Positions 1 to 7,545 of a stretch of DNA of 64,000 bases are shown here, piece after piece; the stretch's first letter is position 1; every line of letters starts with the position of its first letter. Under the pieces are notes generated by a model. That model made no database searches. It had not been told where the DNA came from and saw only the letters and a program-made list of their open reading frames with translations. Origin of the DNA: Hydrogenophaga sp. BPS33 (lineage in GTDB: Bacteria; Pseudomonadota; Gammaproteobacteria; Burkholderiales; Burkholderiaceae_C); contig NZ_CP044549.1 in assembly GCF_009859475.1 (NCBI RefSeq), positions 5,146,001-5,210,000 of the forward strand, written 5' to 3'. Made by a program: the position numbers and the translations under genes.

Positions 1-280
1 CGTCCTTCAGCCGCTGGCCATGCAAGCCGGCAGGGGTGTCGAGCACGACATGGGTCACATCCTTGGGCGGGCGCGCAACCAGTTCGTCGGACACGTCCCA
101 GGTCTGGATCGGCCTGGCCTCGGCCGGCCTCAGCTTGAGCCACAGCGCCGACGACTGCTGCCGGTCGGCATCGCCCAGCATGACGGAGCGACCCTTGCGG
201 GCAAAGTACCCGGCGACGTTGGTCGACAGCGTGGACTTGCCCACGCCTCCTTTGGGATTGGCCACCAACACGACGGGCAT
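1..280 (-). CDS. ParA/MinD-type ATPase (5' part, runs off window)
   Basis: The first ~93 codons read on the minus strand from an ATG at 280 and continue past the left edge. The N-terminus begins MPVVLVANPKGGVGKST, the deviant Walker A (KGGVGKS) of ParA/Soj/MinD-type ATPases. A second motif, VLDTPAG near residue 80, fits the Walker B/switch II region. A good ribosome site (AAGGAG) lies about 8 nt upstream of the ATG. Family members use ATP-driven dimerisation to position DNA or protein complexes; the short single-copy versions in beta-proteobacteria have no settled role. No parB is visible here, so a partitioning function cannot be claimed. Confidence 0.85.
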   Translation of the reverse strand, partial: MPVVLVANPKGGVGKSTLSTNVAGYFARKGRSVMLGDADRQQSSALWLKLRPAEARPIQTWDVSDELVARPPKDVTHVVLDTPAGLHGQRLKD

Positions 281-415
281 ACGGAGCTCCTTTTGGGGTC
301 GGACGCCGCTCGCGCGATGCGCGGCGGGGCATGAAGGATCGGGCCCCTATGTTATCGCCACCGCCTCCTGCACCTGCTGGACCGGCGCTCAGGGACATGG
401 AACGACAATCCGGCG

Positions 416-1054
416 ATGCAAAACGTTCAATTCTGGGGCGAGTCGGTGCGCCTGCTGGTGGAGCTGGCGGCCACGGCCGCTTTCGCGCTATCGGGCATTC
501 TGATGGGCGCGCGCACGCGGCTCGATGCGGTGGGCGTGACCGTGGTCGGCTTTCTGGCCGCGTTTGGCGGTGGCACGCTGCGCGATCTGCTGCTGGACCA
601 GCGGCCCTTCTTCTGGGTGCAGCATGTGGAGATGTTGTGGGGCGTGCTCGCGCTCTGCGTGCTGGCCATGGTGTTCCTGCGCCAGCAACACGTGGGGCTG
701 ACCGAGCAGGCCATCCAGTGGCCCGACGCGCTGGGCCTGGGCCTGTTCACCGCCACGGGCGTGCACCAGGCGCTGCTGCTGGAAATGCCCGCGCTGGTGG
801 CGGTGCTCATGGGCTTGATCACGGGCGTGTTCGGCGGCGTGCTGCGCGACGTGGTGTGCAACCAGATACCCACCGCGTTTCGCGATCACCGGCCGTACGC
901 GCTGTGCGCCTTCGCCGGTGGATGGCTCTACGTGGGCCTGTGGCACCTGGAGGCACCGGGTTGGCTGGCGCTGGTGGCATGCGTTCTGGTCACCGCCGGG
1001 CTGCGCGCCCTGGCGTTGTGGCGCAACTGGCAGTTGCCCATGTGGAAGTTCTGA
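416..1054 (+). CDS. Trimeric intracellular cation channel (TRIC/UPF0126) family membrane protein
   Basis: 212 residues, almost entirely hydrophobic, with about seven predicted membrane segments. The protein is an internal duplication: each half carries a glycine-rich segment followed by Arg-Asp (FGGGTLRDLLL in the first half, FGGVLRDVV in the second). This is the hallmark of the bacterial TRIC/UPF0126 family (YicG, YadS). Family members form trimeric channels in the inner membrane, reported for cations and, for some, glycine. Length matches the family. The next gene (DUF1841) follows 37 nt downstream on the same strand. The physiological substrate cannot be read from sequence. Confidence 0.85.
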   Translation: MQNVQFWGESVRLLVELAATAAFALSGILMGARTRLDAVGVTVVGFLAAFGGGTLRDLLLDQRPFFWVQHVEMLWGVLALCVLAMVFLRQQHVGLTEQAIQWPDALGLGLFTATGVHQALLLEMPALVAVLMGLITGVFGGVLRDVVCNQIPTAFRDHRPYALCAFAGGWLYVGLWHLEAPGWLALVACVLVTAGLRALALWRNWQLPMWKF

Positions 1055-1091
1055 AGGCGAAACCGTATGAGGCATGCGGGACAATCGCCCC

Positions 1092-1526
1092 ATGTTCAAT
1101 CCGACCCAGGCCGACGTGCGTCGGTTTTTCTGCGCCGTGCACGCCAAGCGCCTGCAACAGCAACCCATGGAAGCCATCGAGACGCTGGCGGGCCAGTGGA
1201 TCGCGGAGCATCCCGAGCACCACGCCGAGCTGGCCGATGTGGATGCCGCGCTGGCGCGCCTGGGCGAACCCGATACCGGGCGGGACAACCCTTTCCTGCA
1301 CCTGTCCATGCACCTGTCGATCAGCGAGCAATGCAGCATCGACCAGCCACCGGGCATCCGCCAGGCCGTGGAGTTGCTCGCCGCGCGGCGCGGTGATCTG
1401 CACGCCGCCCACCACGAAGTGATGGAGTGCCTGGGCACGATGCTGTGGGAGAGCCAGCGCGCAGGCCGCCCGCCCGATGGCCAGGCGTACATCGACGCGG
1501 TGCGCCGGCGTGCGACGCGGGACTAG
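1092..1526 (+). CDS. DUF1841 family protein
   Basis: 144 residues from the ATG at 1092 (MFNPTQADVRRFF), which matches the usual start of the DUF1841 family; an in-frame ATG 18 nt upstream (1074) is less likely. The family is small, soluble, common in beta- and gammaproteobacteria and of unknown function. The centre carries a conserved-looking stretch, NPFLHLSMHLSISEQ, and the C-terminal half a His-rich segment (DLHAAHHEVMECL). There is no signal peptide or membrane segment. A dispersed intergenic repeat begins 5 nt after the stop codon. Confidence 0.8.
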   Translation: MFNPTQADVRRFFCAVHAKRLQQQPMEAIETLAGQWIAEHPEHHAELADVDAALARLGEPDTGRDNPFLHLSMHLSISEQCSIDQPPGIRQAVELLAARRGDLHAAHHEVMECLGTMLWESQRAGRPPDGQAYIDAVRRRATRD

Positions 1527-1531
1527 GATGA

Positions 1532-1630
1532 AACACCCCCCTGCGCCGCTGCGCGGCTTCCCCCCTCCGTGGCGCGCCTTCGGCGCTTCGAGGGGGGACG
1601 GCGCCTTGGGCCGGCTGAGCCGGACCCTTG
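1532..1630. repeat. Dispersed intergenic repeat, copy A
   Basis: A 99-bp segment matching a second copy at 14991-15090 with only a few differences. Shared blocks include AACACCCCCCTGCGCCGCTG, GCGCGCCTTCGGCGCTTCGA and AGCCGGACCCTTG. Internally it can fold: CCCCCCTC pairs with GAGGGGGG about 25 nt later, and GGCCGGCTGAGCCGG is a small hairpin. It lies just after the DUF1841 stop codon, as copy B lies at the 3' end of the lysR-type gene. It probably acts as a transcription or mRNA-end element. Confidence 0.85.
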
Positions 1631-1721
1631 TCGCCCCTGGTCTGCATGGTTTCATGCGTTGCGGGGTCGCGCTTCGGCATGGTGGAAACCGATACGGTTG
1701 AAGGCGAAACCGCATGAAAGC

Positions 1722-1748
1722 AAAAGGCCGCTCTTGGAGCGGCCTTTT
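1722..1748. terminator. Rho-independent-type hairpin, possibly bidirectional
   Basis: AAAAGGCCGCTC, a 2-3 nt loop, then GAGCGGCCTTTT form a 12-bp stem flanked by A-run and T-run on either side. This layout can terminate transcription from both directions. It lies between the convergent DUF1841 gene and the cytochrome c gene (stop at 1768). Confidence 0.8.
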
Positions 1749-1767
1749 GCAGAGACAGTGCGCCCGA

Positions 1768-2436
1768 TCAGCGGAAGCGCGATTGCGGCACGGTTTTCAG
1801 CTCGCCTTCGACGGTCGACAGGTACTTGGCCATCTCGCGCATTTCGGCGTGCGTGAATTGCTTGGCGATGCCGGCCATGATGCCGTTGGAGCGGCCGACC
1901 ATGGCGTTGCCTTCGACCGTGTAAGCCTTGAGCGCGACGTACAGATAGTCGGCGTGCTGGCCGCCGATCTTGGGATAGCTGGGGTCGATGGGCTTGCTGA
2001 AATTGGCGCCATGGCAAGAGGCGCACGCGCCCTTTTCAATCAGCGCGGCGGCTGCGGTGCTGGCGCTGCGCGGTGCTTCGGCGGCGGTCTTGCCGCCTTG
2101 CGACGCGTAGAAGGCGCCCAGGTCGGCCATGTCCTGCTCGCTCAGCGAGCCGGCGATGCCGCGCATGGTGGGGTGCTTGCGGTCGCCCTTCTTGTAGGCC
2201 GTCAATGCCGACACGATGTACTTGTCGGACTGGCCCGAGATCATCGGCACCTTGTGGATTTCGGGGAAACTGTTCTGATAAGCCGGAATGCCATGACAGC
2301 CAATGCACATCTCGGCCTTCTTGTGGCCAGCCTGCACATCACCCGTCACACCTTGGGCCTGAGCGGCCACGGCAACCGCTGAAAACGTCGCGGCAGCGAC
2401 AAGGGAACGGACGATCGTGGGCAACGTTTGAATCAT
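1768..2436 (-). CDS. Diheme c4-type cytochrome c (periplasmic)
   Basis: 222 residues from the ATG at 2436. The N-terminus is a clear Sec signal peptide (hydrophobic stretch, then AVAAQAQG). Two class I heme domains follow, each with a CxxCH motif: CIGCH in the first half and CASCH in the second. Candidate axial Met residues follow each (KVPMISGQ region; HPTMRGIAG; NAMVGRSNGIMAG). The duplicated layout is that of cytochrome c4, an electron carrier feeding terminal oxidases. In-frame codons extend to 2601 but lack signal-peptide character, so the internal ATG is the start. The gene is divergent from the moxR operon. Confidence 0.88.
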   Translation of the reverse strand: MIQTLPTIVRSLVAAATFSAVAVAAQAQGVTGDVQAGHKKAEMCIGCHGIPAYQNSFPEIHKVPMISGQSDKYIVSALTAYKKGDRKHPTMRGIAGSLSEQDMADLGAFYASQGGKTAAEAPRSASTAAAALIEKGACASCHGANFSKPIDPSYPKIGGQHADYLYVALKAYTVEGNAMVGRSNGIMAGIAKQFTHAEMREMAKYLSTVEGELKTVPQSRFR

Positions 2437-2481
2437 TTTGCAAGCACAATGAATGGATCGGCGGGGAAAAATCAACCGCCG

Positions 2482-2487
2482 ATTATA
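2482..2487 (-). promoter_or_regulatory. Candidate -10 box for the cytochrome c4 gene
   Basis: On the minus strand the 163-bp gap between the cytochrome and moxR genes contains TATAAT at 2487-2482, about 46 nt before the cytochrome ATG. No good -35 hexamer is seen at 16-18 nt, so this is only a weak promoter candidate. Confidence 0.3.
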
Positions 2488-2599
2488 TAGACTGGGCAAA
2501 CGGCGCCCCTCTCCCAGGCCCCGCCCGCGCGTGTACCTGCCGAGTCGCAAAGGCCCCTCTGCCGCGCGACATCCTGTCAACCTCTCCTGCCAAGCGACC

Positions 2600-3442
2600 A
2601 TGAAATTCCAAGGCTCCGAAAACTATGTGGCCACGCAAGACCTGATGCTGGCGGTCAACGCGGCCATCACGCTCAAGCGTCCCCTGCTCGTCAAGGGCGA
2701 ACCCGGCACCGGCAAGACCATGCTGGCCGAGGAAGTGGCCGGCGCGCTCAAGCTCCCGTTGCTGCAATGGCACATCAAAAGCACCACCAAGGCGCAGCAG
2801 GGCCTGTACGAGTACGACGCGGTCAGCCGCCTGCGCGATTCGCAGCTCGGCGACGAGCGCGTCAAGGACATCCACAACTACATCGTCAAAGGCGTGCTGT
2901 GGCAGGCATTCACGGCCGACGAACCGGTCGCGCTGCTGATCGACGAGATCGACAAGGCCGACATCGAATTCCCCAACGACCTGCTGCGCGAACTCGACCG
3001 CATGGAGTTCTATTGCTACGAGACGCACGAAATGATCCGTGCCAAGCACCGCCCGCTGGTGTTCATCACCTCGAACAACGAAAAGGAATTGCCCGACGCC
3101 TTCTTGCGCCGCTGCTTCTTCCACTACATCCGGTTCCCCGAAGCCGAGACCATGCAGCGCATCGTCGACGTGCATTTCCCCAAGCTCAAGAAGGAGCTGC
3201 TGACCGCGGCCATGAAGACCTTCTACGACGTGCGCAACCTGCCCGGCCTGAAGAAAAAACCCAGCACCTCCGAGCTGCTGGACTGGCTCAAGCTGCTGAT
3301 GGCCGAAGACATTCCGGTGGAAGCGCTGCAGAGCGCCGACAGCAAGGTCAGCGTGCCGCCGCTGGTGGGAGCGCTGCTGAAGAACGAGCAGGACACCACG
3401 CTGTTTGAAAAGCTGGTGTTCATGAACCAGAGAAATCGCTGA
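2600..3442 (+). CDS. MoxR-family AAA+ ATPase
   Basis: 280 residues from the ATG at 2600 (MKFQGSENYVATQDLM). Walker A is GEPGTGKT at residues 33-40. Walker B is ALLIDEIDKAD near residue 115. A sensor-type segment, VFITSNNEKELPDAFLRRC, follows. This is the MoxR/CoxD/NorQ group, chaperone-like ATPases that work with a VWA-domain partner to mature or insert cofactors in metalloenzymes. The partner is encoded three genes downstream (4298-5485). The client enzyme is not evident here. The downstream small membrane gene starts 7 nt after the stop, so an operon is likely. Confidence 0.88.
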   Translation: MKFQGSENYVATQDLMLAVNAAITLKRPLLVKGEPGTGKTMLAEEVAGALKLPLLQWHIKSTTKAQQGLYEYDAVSRLRDSQLGDERVKDIHNYIVKGVLWQAFTADEPVALLIDEIDKADIEFPNDLLRELDRMEFYCYETHEMIRAKHRPLVFITSNNEKELPDAFLRRCFFHYIRFPEAETMQRIVDVHFPKLKKELLTAAMKTFYDVRNLPGLKKKPSTSELLDWLKLLMAEDIPVEALQSADSKVSVPPLVGALLKNEQDTTLFEKLVFMNQRNR

Positions 3443-3449
3443 GGCCGCC

Positions 3450-3680
3450 ATGGACCCGCAGATCCGCAACGCACTGAAGGAGGGCTTGGCCGACGCGTCG
3501 GGGTTTGTCATCGGCTCGCTGGCCGGCTGGGCCTTGGGACGGCAGCTCGGCTGGGACTTCTTCGCCGCACCCGATGCGTTCGGTTGGCGCGAGATGGCCG
3601 GACTGGCATTGATCGCGCTGGGCTGCGGCGTGGGCAAGATCGTGGCGCGCCGCCTGATCGCGCCTCGGCCTTCCCACTGA
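3450..3680 (+). CDS. Small hypothetical membrane protein
   Basis: 76 residues. Two hydrophobic segments are visible: FVIGSLAGWALG around residues 19-30 and MAGLALIALGCGVGKIV around 48-64. They are separated by an aromatic loop containing WDFFAAPDAFGW. The C-terminus is basic (ARRLIAPRP). It sits 7 nt after moxR and its stop overlaps the next start (TGATG), so it is translationally linked to the MoxR/VWA unit. I do not recognise a family. Confidence 0.6.
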   Translation: MDPQIRNALKEGLADASGFVIGSLAGWALGRQLGWDFFAAPDAFGWREMAGLALIALGCGVGKIVARRLIAPRPSH

Positions 3681-4288
3681 TGGACCTGCGCACCATGGCC
3701 TTCGTCGAACCCGTCACCCTTCGCGACCGCGGCATCGCCCTGGTGCCGCTGTCGCTCGACCACGAGGCCGGCCTGCGCGCGGCGGCGGCAGACGGCGCGC
3801 TCTGGACCCTGCGCATCACTTCCGTGCCCGAACCGCAGCAGACGCGCGCCTACATCGAATCGGCCCTGCAGATGCGCGCCGAAGGCACGCGCTTCGCCTT
3901 CGCCGTGACCGACGAGGCCAGCGGCGATGTGCTGGGCAGCACCAGCTACCACGACATCATTCCCAGCGTGAAACGCGTGGAAATCGGCTACACCTGGTAC
4001 GCCCGCCGCGTGCAGCGCACGCATGTGAACACCACCTGCAAACTGCTCATGATGGGCCACGCCTTCGACACGCTGGGCTGCCACGTGGTGGGCTGGCGCA
4101 CCGACAACTACAACTTCGCCTCGCAAAAGGCCATCGAGCGGCTGGGCGCGAAAAAGGACGGCGTGATCCGCGGCCACTTCCTGCGCCGCGACGGCACCAT
4201 CCGTGACACGGTGATGTACAGCATGCGCGCGGGAGAGTGGCCTGAGGCCAAGGCCCAGTTGCTCTACCTGCGCGGTAGACACGAATAG
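3680..4288 (+). CDS. GNAT (RimJ/RimL-type) N-acetyltransferase
   Basis: 202 residues from the ATG at 3680, which overlaps the previous stop; a second ATG at 3695 (MAFVEPVTLRDRG) is an equally plausible start. The sequence follows the RimJ/RimL acetyltransferase plan: an N-terminal PVTLRDRGIALVPLS strand, a central VLGSTSYHDI strand, RRVQRTHVNTTCKLLMMGHAFDTLGCHVVGWRTDNYNFASQ-type acetyl-CoA-binding helix and C-terminal region, and AIERLGAKKDGVIRGH. Such enzymes transfer acetyl groups to protein N-termini or small amines. Its place between the MoxR and VWA genes is unexplained. Confidence 0.82.
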   Translation: MDLRTMAFVEPVTLRDRGIALVPLSLDHEAGLRAAAADGALWTLRITSVPEPQQTRAYIESALQMRAEGTRFAFAVTDEASGDVLGSTSYHDIIPSVKRVEIGYTWYARRVQRTHVNTTCKLLMMGHAFDTLGCHVVGWRTDNYNFASQKAIERLGAKKDGVIRGHFLRRDGTIRDTVMYSMRAGEWPEAKAQLLYLRGRHE

Positions 4289-4297
4289 GAGATCACC

Positions 4298-5485
4298 ATG
4301 CTGATCGATTTTTTCTACACCCTGCGATCGGCCAAGCTGCCGGTCTCGGTCAAGGAATACCTCACGCTGCTCGAAGCGCTGCAGGCCGACGTGGTCGGCC
4401 CGCGCAATCCCGAGGCGTGCTCCATGGACGACTTCTACTTCCTCGCGCGCACCGCGCTGGTGAAGGACGAGAAGCACTACGACAAGTTCGACCGTGCCTT
4501 CGCCGCCTACTTCAAGGGCGTGGAGATGGTCGCGGACTTCACCAAGCCGATTCCCGCCGACTGGCTGCGCCAGGAGCTCGAACGCATCCTCTCCGAAGAG
4601 CAGAAGGCCAATGCGCCCAAGATGGATTGGGACGAGCTCATGGAGACGCTCAAGAAGCGCCTGGAAGAGCAGAAGGAGCGCCACGAAGGCGGCAGCAAGT
4701 GGATCGGCACCGGGGGCACATCGCCTTTCGGCAACGGCGGACAGAACCCGCAGGGTATCCGCATCGGCGGCAAGGGCGGTGGCAAGACCGCCGTGAAGGT
4801 GTGGGAGCAGCGCAGCTACCGCGACTACGACGACACACAGGAACTGGGCACGCGCAACATCAAGGTGGCCCTGCGCCGCCTGCGCAAGTTCGCGCGCGAA
4901 GGCCACGACCTCGAACTCGACCTGCCCGATACGATCCGCGCGACCGCCGCCAACGCCGGCTACCTGGACATCAAGATGATCCCGGAGCGGCACAACAACG
5001 TGAAGGTGCTGCTGCTGATGGACGTGGGCGGTACGATGGACGAGCACATCCAGCGCGTGGAAGAGCTGTTCTCGGCGGTCAAGAGCGAGTTCAAGCACCT
5101 GGAGTTCTATTACTTCCACAACTGCGTCTACGACTTCATGTGGAAGAACAACCGGCGCCGCTACGCCGAGAAGTTCCCGACATGGGACATCATCCGCAAG
5201 TACAACAAGGACTACAAGCTGATCTTCGTCGGCGACGCGACGATGAGTCCTTATGAGATCCTGCAGCCGGGCGGCAGCGTCGAATACAACAACGAAGAAG
5301 CGGGTGCGGAATGGTTACAGCGCCTGACACATGCGTTTCCGAAGTTCGCGTGGATCAATCCGGAACCTCAAGGGGTGTGGCAGTATCGACAGAGCATCAG
5401 CGTGATCCAGCAGTTGATGGGCCAGCGCATGTACCCGCTGACCCTGAAGGGGCTGGAAGACACGATGCGCATGCTGTCGAAATAG
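4298..5485 (+). CDS. VWA-domain protein (CoxE-like partner of MoxR)
   Basis: 395 residues with an AGGAG ribosome site just before the ATG. The N-terminal half is acidic and helical (PVSVKEYLTLLEALQ; long Lys/Glu-rich stretch). A Gly-rich linker (GTGGTSPFGNGGQNPQG) follows. The C-terminal VWA fold begins near residue 235 with VKVLLLMDVGGTM. The metal site (MIDAS) usually reads DxSxS; here it is D-V-G-G-T from residue 242, keeping Asp and Thr but replacing the first Ser by Gly. This fits CoxE-type proteins that pair with MoxR ATPases in metalloenzyme maturation. Confidence 0.85.
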   Translation: MLIDFFYTLRSAKLPVSVKEYLTLLEALQADVVGPRNPEACSMDDFYFLARTALVKDEKHYDKFDRAFAAYFKGVEMVADFTKPIPADWLRQELERILSEEQKANAPKMDWDELMETLKKRLEEQKERHEGGSKWIGTGGTSPFGNGGQNPQGIRIGGKGGGKTAVKVWEQRSYRDYDDTQELGTRNIKVALRRLRKFAREGHDLELDLPDTIRATAANAGYLDIKMIPERHNNVKVLLLMDVGGTMDEHIQRVEELFSAVKSEFKHLEFYYFHNCVYDFMWKNNRRRYAEKFPTWDIIRKYNKDYKLIFVGDATMSPYEILQPGGSVEYNNEEAGAEWLQRLTHAFPKFAWINPEPQGVWQYRQSISVIQQLMGQRMYPLTLKGLEDTMRMLSK

Positions 5486-5492
5486 CCGCCGA

Positions 5493-7532
5493 ATGAAATT
5501 CCCCTTCCCGGGCCATGCCCCATGGGCGTGGTCGATCCTGTTGTGCGCCAGCTTGTCGACCTGGGTGTGGCCGATCGCCGCACAGGCCCAGGCGGCTTCT
5601 GCCGCACCGGTGCGGGTCGAGGAACCCTCCGACACGGACGATGACGACACCCCTGCCGAGCGCGAGCGCGCCCGCACGCAACGGGCCGCCGCCGCGGCGA
5701 CGCCCCGCTTCGAGATCGACATGCAGGCCCCCGAGGCCATCGGCAACTTTCTGCTGCGCCACATGGAGGTGCAGCGCTACCGCGAATTGCGCAACCTCGA
5801 CGCCAACGAACTCGGCCGCCTGCTCGTGCTGGCGCCGGCCAATGTGCGCGAACTGCTGGCCACGCTGGGGCATTTCTCACCCCAGGTGGAAGTGATCCCG
5901 CCCGCGGGTCTGGGCGAGGCGGCCACCGATGCCGACGATGCCGAGCGCGCACCGCGCACGCCGTTCCTGGGCACCGTGGTCGTGAAGATCGCTCCCGGAC
6001 CGGTGACCCAGATCGAGCTGGTCAACATCTCCTTCGTGGGCGACATCGCCACCGCACCCGAGGCCGCCGAGCAACGCGCCGACATCCAGCGCGAGGCCGG
6101 CCTGATCGCCGGGTTGCCCTTTTCCCAGGCCGACTGGAACAGCACCAAGACCGCCGCCTTGCGCGCCCTGACCGCCAAGCGCTATCCGCTGGGCCGGGTG
6201 CAGAACAGCCTGGCCGACATCGATGCCGAGGCCCACCAGGCCCGGCTCTACATCGAACTCGACTCCGGCCGCGCCATGCGCATGGGCGATGTGGTCGTGC
6301 AGGGCGCCGAACGCTACGACGCCATCACCGCCCAGCGCCTGGTGCGGCTCGCCGGGCTCACCGAAGGCAGCGACTACGACCTGGCCAAGCTGCAGGACGC
6401 GCAGCGCCGGCTGGCCGAGACCGGCTACTACGACTCGGCCTTCGTCTACGTCGAGCCCACCGCCGATGGCGAAACGCTGCCCGTGCAGGTGCAACTGCGC
6501 GAGGCCAAGCGGCAGAAGGTGGTGATCGGCATCGGCGGCAGCACCGACAACGGCGCGCGCCTGTCCTTCGAGCACATCCACAACCAGGTGCCCGGCATCG
6601 GCTGGCGCGCGGTGAGCAAGATACAGCTCGAACGCGAAGACCAGCTCGCCAGCACCGACTGGAGCTCCATTCCCAACAACGATGGCTGGCGCAAGATCGT
6701 CGGCGGGCAGCTCGCCAAGCAGACCGACGATTTCACCACCACCACCAGCCAGCGCCTGCGCGCGGGGCAAACGCAGCTCGGGGTCGAATTCGACCGCAGT
6801 TTCTACCTGCAGTACGACCGGGCACGCGTCAAGAGCAGCCTGCTGGCACCGGCCGCGCAAGACGATGCGAAGTCTTCCATCACCGCCAACTACGCCTGGA
6901 CGCGGCGCCGCTTCGACGACATGGTGTTCCCCAACCGCGGCTACGGCCTCGCGGTGGAGGTGGGCGCGGGCTACACCCTGGGCAGCGACCGCCAGCCCTT
7001 CGCCCGCACACAGGCCCGCTGGCTCACCTATTGGCCGCTGGGCGCGATCCGCCAGGCGGCCGATCCGGTGCCCGGCCAGGCCCGCGATGTGGGCGCCCCC
7101 GGGCGGCGCACGCAGCTGGGCCGCCTCGCGCTGCGCGTCGAAGGCGGCGCCGTGGTCGCGCGCGATTCGGCCCCCATCCCCGACACCCAGCTCTTCATCA
7201 CCGGGGGCGACAACACGGTGCGCGGCTATGGCCTGCGCGACATCGGCGTGCCGCGCGCCGACGGCACCATCGGCCCAGGCCGCTACAAGGGCGTGGTGAG
7301 CCTGGAATGGCAGCGCCCGATCTTCAACGCCGACCAGCGCTCCAACTGGGAGAACGTGCTCTTCATCGACGGCGGCGCGATCGCCAACAAGGCCGGCGAC
7401 CTCAAGCCGGTGTGGGGCGTGGGCACCGGCATCCGCTACAACAGCCCGGTGGGCCCGCTGCAGCTGGACCTGGCCTACGGCCTGGAAACCAGGCGCTTTC
7501 GCATCCACCTGAACGTGGGCTTCACGTTCTGA
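5493..7532 (+). CDS. tamA: TamA-like outer-membrane assembly protein (Omp85 family)
   Basis: 679 residues with a signal peptide ending near AAQAQA, then an acidic low-complexity stretch (SDTDDDDTPAERERA). POTRA-like repeats fill roughly residues 60-330 (for example VVVQGAERYDAITAQRLVRLAG). A C-terminal 16-stranded barrel follows, with the Omp85 signature FITGGDNTVRGYGLRD near residue 570 and a terminal aromatic strand ending in F (HLNVGFTF). TamA acts with inner-membrane-anchored TamB in outer-membrane protein or phospholipid delivery. tamB starts 13 nt downstream, which supports TamA over BamA. Confidence 0.88.
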   Translation: MKFPFPGHAPWAWSILLCASLSTWVWPIAAQAQAASAAPVRVEEPSDTDDDDTPAERERARTQRAAAAATPRFEIDMQAPEAIGNFLLRHMEVQRYRELRNLDANELGRLLVLAPANVRELLATLGHFSPQVEVIPPAGLGEAATDADDAERAPRTPFLGTVVVKIAPGPVTQIELVNISFVGDIATAPEAAEQRADIQREAGLIAGLPFSQADWNSTKTAALRALTAKRYPLGRVQNSLADIDAEAHQARLYIELDSGRAMRMGDVVVQGAERYDAITAQRLVRLAGLTEGSDYDLAKLQDAQRRLAETGYYDSAFVYVEPTADGETLPVQVQLREAKRQKVVIGIGGSTDNGARLSFEHIHNQVPGIGWRAVSKIQLEREDQLASTDWSSIPNNDGWRKIVGGQLAKQTDDFTTTTSQRLRAGQTQLGVEFDRSFYLQYDRARVKSSLLAPAAQDDAKSSITANYAWTRRRFDDMVFPNRGYGLAVEVGAGYTLGSDRQPFARTQARWLTYWPLGAIRQAADPVPGQARDVGAPGRRTQLGRLALRVEGGAVVARDSAPIPDTQLFITGGDNTVRGYGLRDIGVPRADGTIGPGRYKGVVSLEWQRPIFNADQRSNWENVLFIDGGAIANKAGDLKPVWGVGTGIRYNSPVGPLQLDLAYGLETRRFRIHLNVGFTF

Positions 7533-7545
7533 CGGCCCCGCGCGC

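Noticed and set aside
2483..5119. 878-codon minus-strand frame across moxR to the VWA gene
   Set aside because: Runs antisense across four well-supported genes and has no recognisable motifs.
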